From: an uncultured Oscillospiraceae bacterium | Lineage (GTDB): Bacteria; Bacillota; Clostridia; Oscillospirales; Oscillospiraceae | Direction of reading: 5' to 3' | NCBI GenBank assembly: GCA_947627735.1 | Contig: CANQXG010000001.1 | Span: forward strand, 1 to 64,000 | DNA: 64,000 nt | Shown here: positions 63,186 to 64,000 of the stretch, piece after piece | Position numbering within the stretch: the first letter of the stretch is position 1 | How the letters are laid out: the number at the start of each line of letters is the position of its first letter | Program-made: the position numbers and the translations under genes | The notes under the pieces: generated by a model | Told to the model about the DNA's origin: nothing | Database searches by the model: none | The model's input: only the letters and a program-made list of their open reading frames with translations

Positions 63186-63711
63186 CGGTGTGATCGTCCC
63201 ACAGGACGACGCGGTCCGCGCCGCGGGTGGCGTTCATGTCGATCAGCCGCTGGTTGGTGGAACCCCGGAACCGCAGGCCCACCTGGTGCAGCCGCTCCAC
63301 GAAGGGTCCATCCACCAGCACGTCGACCATGGCCAGCATCTCGTCCGTGGCCTCGCAGCGGGGGTGGCTCCCCTCCCGCAGCAGGTCCTCGTACACAAAG
63401 CCGGTGAAGGCCCACACGGTCTTGTCCGGATAGGCCGCCCGTACCCGCCGCAGGAACGGCACCAGCGAGCGCTGGTTCTCCGGCTCGAAAGGGTCGCCTC
63501 CCAGCAGGGTCAGGCCGTTGATATAGGACGGGGCCAGCATCTGCAGAAGCTGCTCCTCCGTTTCGGCGGTGAAGGGCTGGCCGTAGTCGAACGCCCACGT
63601 CTCCGGCTGGAAACAGCCGGGGCACCGGTTGGTGCAGCCGGACACGAACAGTGTCACCCGCACGCCGATGCCGTTGGCTATGTCGCAGTTTTTTATCTCG
63701 CCGTAATACAT
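63169..63711 (-). CDS. nrdG: Anaerobic ribonucleoside-triphosphate reductase activating protein
   Basis: A 180-residue radical SAM activase that installs the glycyl radical on NrdD. The cluster motif is CTNRCPGC, after TLFVSG; LTLLGGDPFEPEN and WAFTGFVYEDLL follow. It lies 12 bp after nrdD. Normal length for the family. Confidence 0.95.
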   Translation of the reverse strand: MYYGEIKNCDIANGIGVRVTLFVSGCTNRCPGCFQPETWAFDYGQPFTAETEEQLLQMLAPSYINGLTLLGGDPFEPENQRSLVPFLRRVRAAYPDKTVWAFTGFVYEDLLREGSHPRCEATDEMLAMVDVLVDGPFVERLHQVGLRFRGSTNQRLIDMNATRGADRVVLWDDHTGPASR

Positions 63712-63723
63712 CCGTTAAGACTC

Positions 63724-64000
63724 TTACAGGTGCAGGACCCGATCCTTGATCTCCTGGGTGCGGCCCTGGTTCCAGAACTGGGTGCCGATGTAGCCGCAGG
63801 TCCGCCGGGCCACGTTCATCTTGCTCTGGTCGGTGTTGCCGCACCGGGGGCAGCGCCAGATCAGCTTGCCGTCGTCCTCGGCGATCTCGATCTCCCCGTC
63901 CCAGCCGCACACCTGGCAGTAGTCGCTCTTGGTGTTCAGCTCGGCATAGATGATGTTGTCATAGATGAACCGCATCACCTGCAGCACGGCCTCCAGGTTG
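63724..64000 (-). CDS. nrdD: Anaerobic ribonucleoside-triphosphate reductase, C-terminal end (runs off window)
   Basis: The last 91 residues are present. Two zinc-binding pairs (CQVCGWDG and CPRCGN) precede the glycyl-radical loop RRTCGYIG, whose glycine is the radical site. The frame continues past the window edge, so the start is outside. Together with nrdG it forms the oxygen-sensitive class III reductase of a strict anaerobe. Confidence 0.95.
   Translation of the reverse strand, partial: NLEAVLQVMRFIYDNIIYAELNTKSDYCQVCGWDGEIEIAEDDGKLIWRCPRCGNTDQSKMNVARRTCGYIGTQFWNQGRTQEIKDRVLHL

Overview
The window looks like chromosome of a strictly anaerobic, GC-rich Clostridia member, probably gut Oscillospirales. 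This is inferred from strong AGGAGG ribosome sites, a class III (anaerobic) ribonucleotide reductase with its activase, formate-tetrahydrofolate ligase, a TIGR03960-type radical SAM protein, YfhO-type glycosylation proteins and acyl-ACP thioesterase. No species name can be read directly.

Layout. 1-4.7 kb: a truncated radical SAM gene, a site-2 protease, a tRNA-Gly/tRNA-Pro pair separated by hairpin repeats, a small accessory patch with an orphan gene and an endonuclease remnant, a metallophosphoesterase and a lipoprotein. 4.8-39.4 kb: about 30 tightly packed or overlapping minus-strand genes for a surface glycan. They encode an ABC exporter (one subunit fused to a deleted Glf), GDP-D-glycero-D-manno-heptose synthesis and deoxygenation, a polyprenyl-phosphate glycosyltransferase-GtrA protein with two YfhO proteins, galactofuranose synthesis and transfer, and a nonulosonate (Kdn/sialate-like) cassette with a putative sialyltransferase. 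37.3-40.6 kb: four tyrosine-recombinase-family genes around a 280-bp segment bounded by an 18-bp perfect inverted repeat. 40.8-42.3 kb: a CHAP hydrolase and thymidylate kinase. 42.4-58.4 kb: a 12-gene purine operon (purE-C-F-M-N-O-H, mutS-like, purD-L, guaB, fhs) behind a good promoter and a ZTP-riboswitch-like leader. 58.8-64 kb: a Na/phosphate symporter, asnB, thioesterase, nrdG and the end of nrdD.

Main discovery candidate: the glycan operon appears to carry two layers of phase variation. First, the only good promoter seen upstream of it (TTGTCA-17-TATTAT, minus strand) lies inside the inverted-repeat-bounded segment, with a rho-independent terminator pointing the other way. A catalytically complete tyrosine recombinase gene ends 9 bp outside one repeat, and three relatives lacking the catalytic residues are the first genes after the other. 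Inversion would swap the promoter for the terminator. Second, three operon genes contain long GA/CT dinucleotide tracts inside their 5' coding regions: (CT)17 in a sugar-nucleotide reductase, (CT)13 in an SDR and (TC)22 in a radical SAM gene. By frame counting, the first two are out of frame (OFF) here and the third is in frame (ON). A G9 run in one yfhO gene is a possible fourth switch. The segment would set whether the glycan is made at all, and the repeats which decorations it carries.
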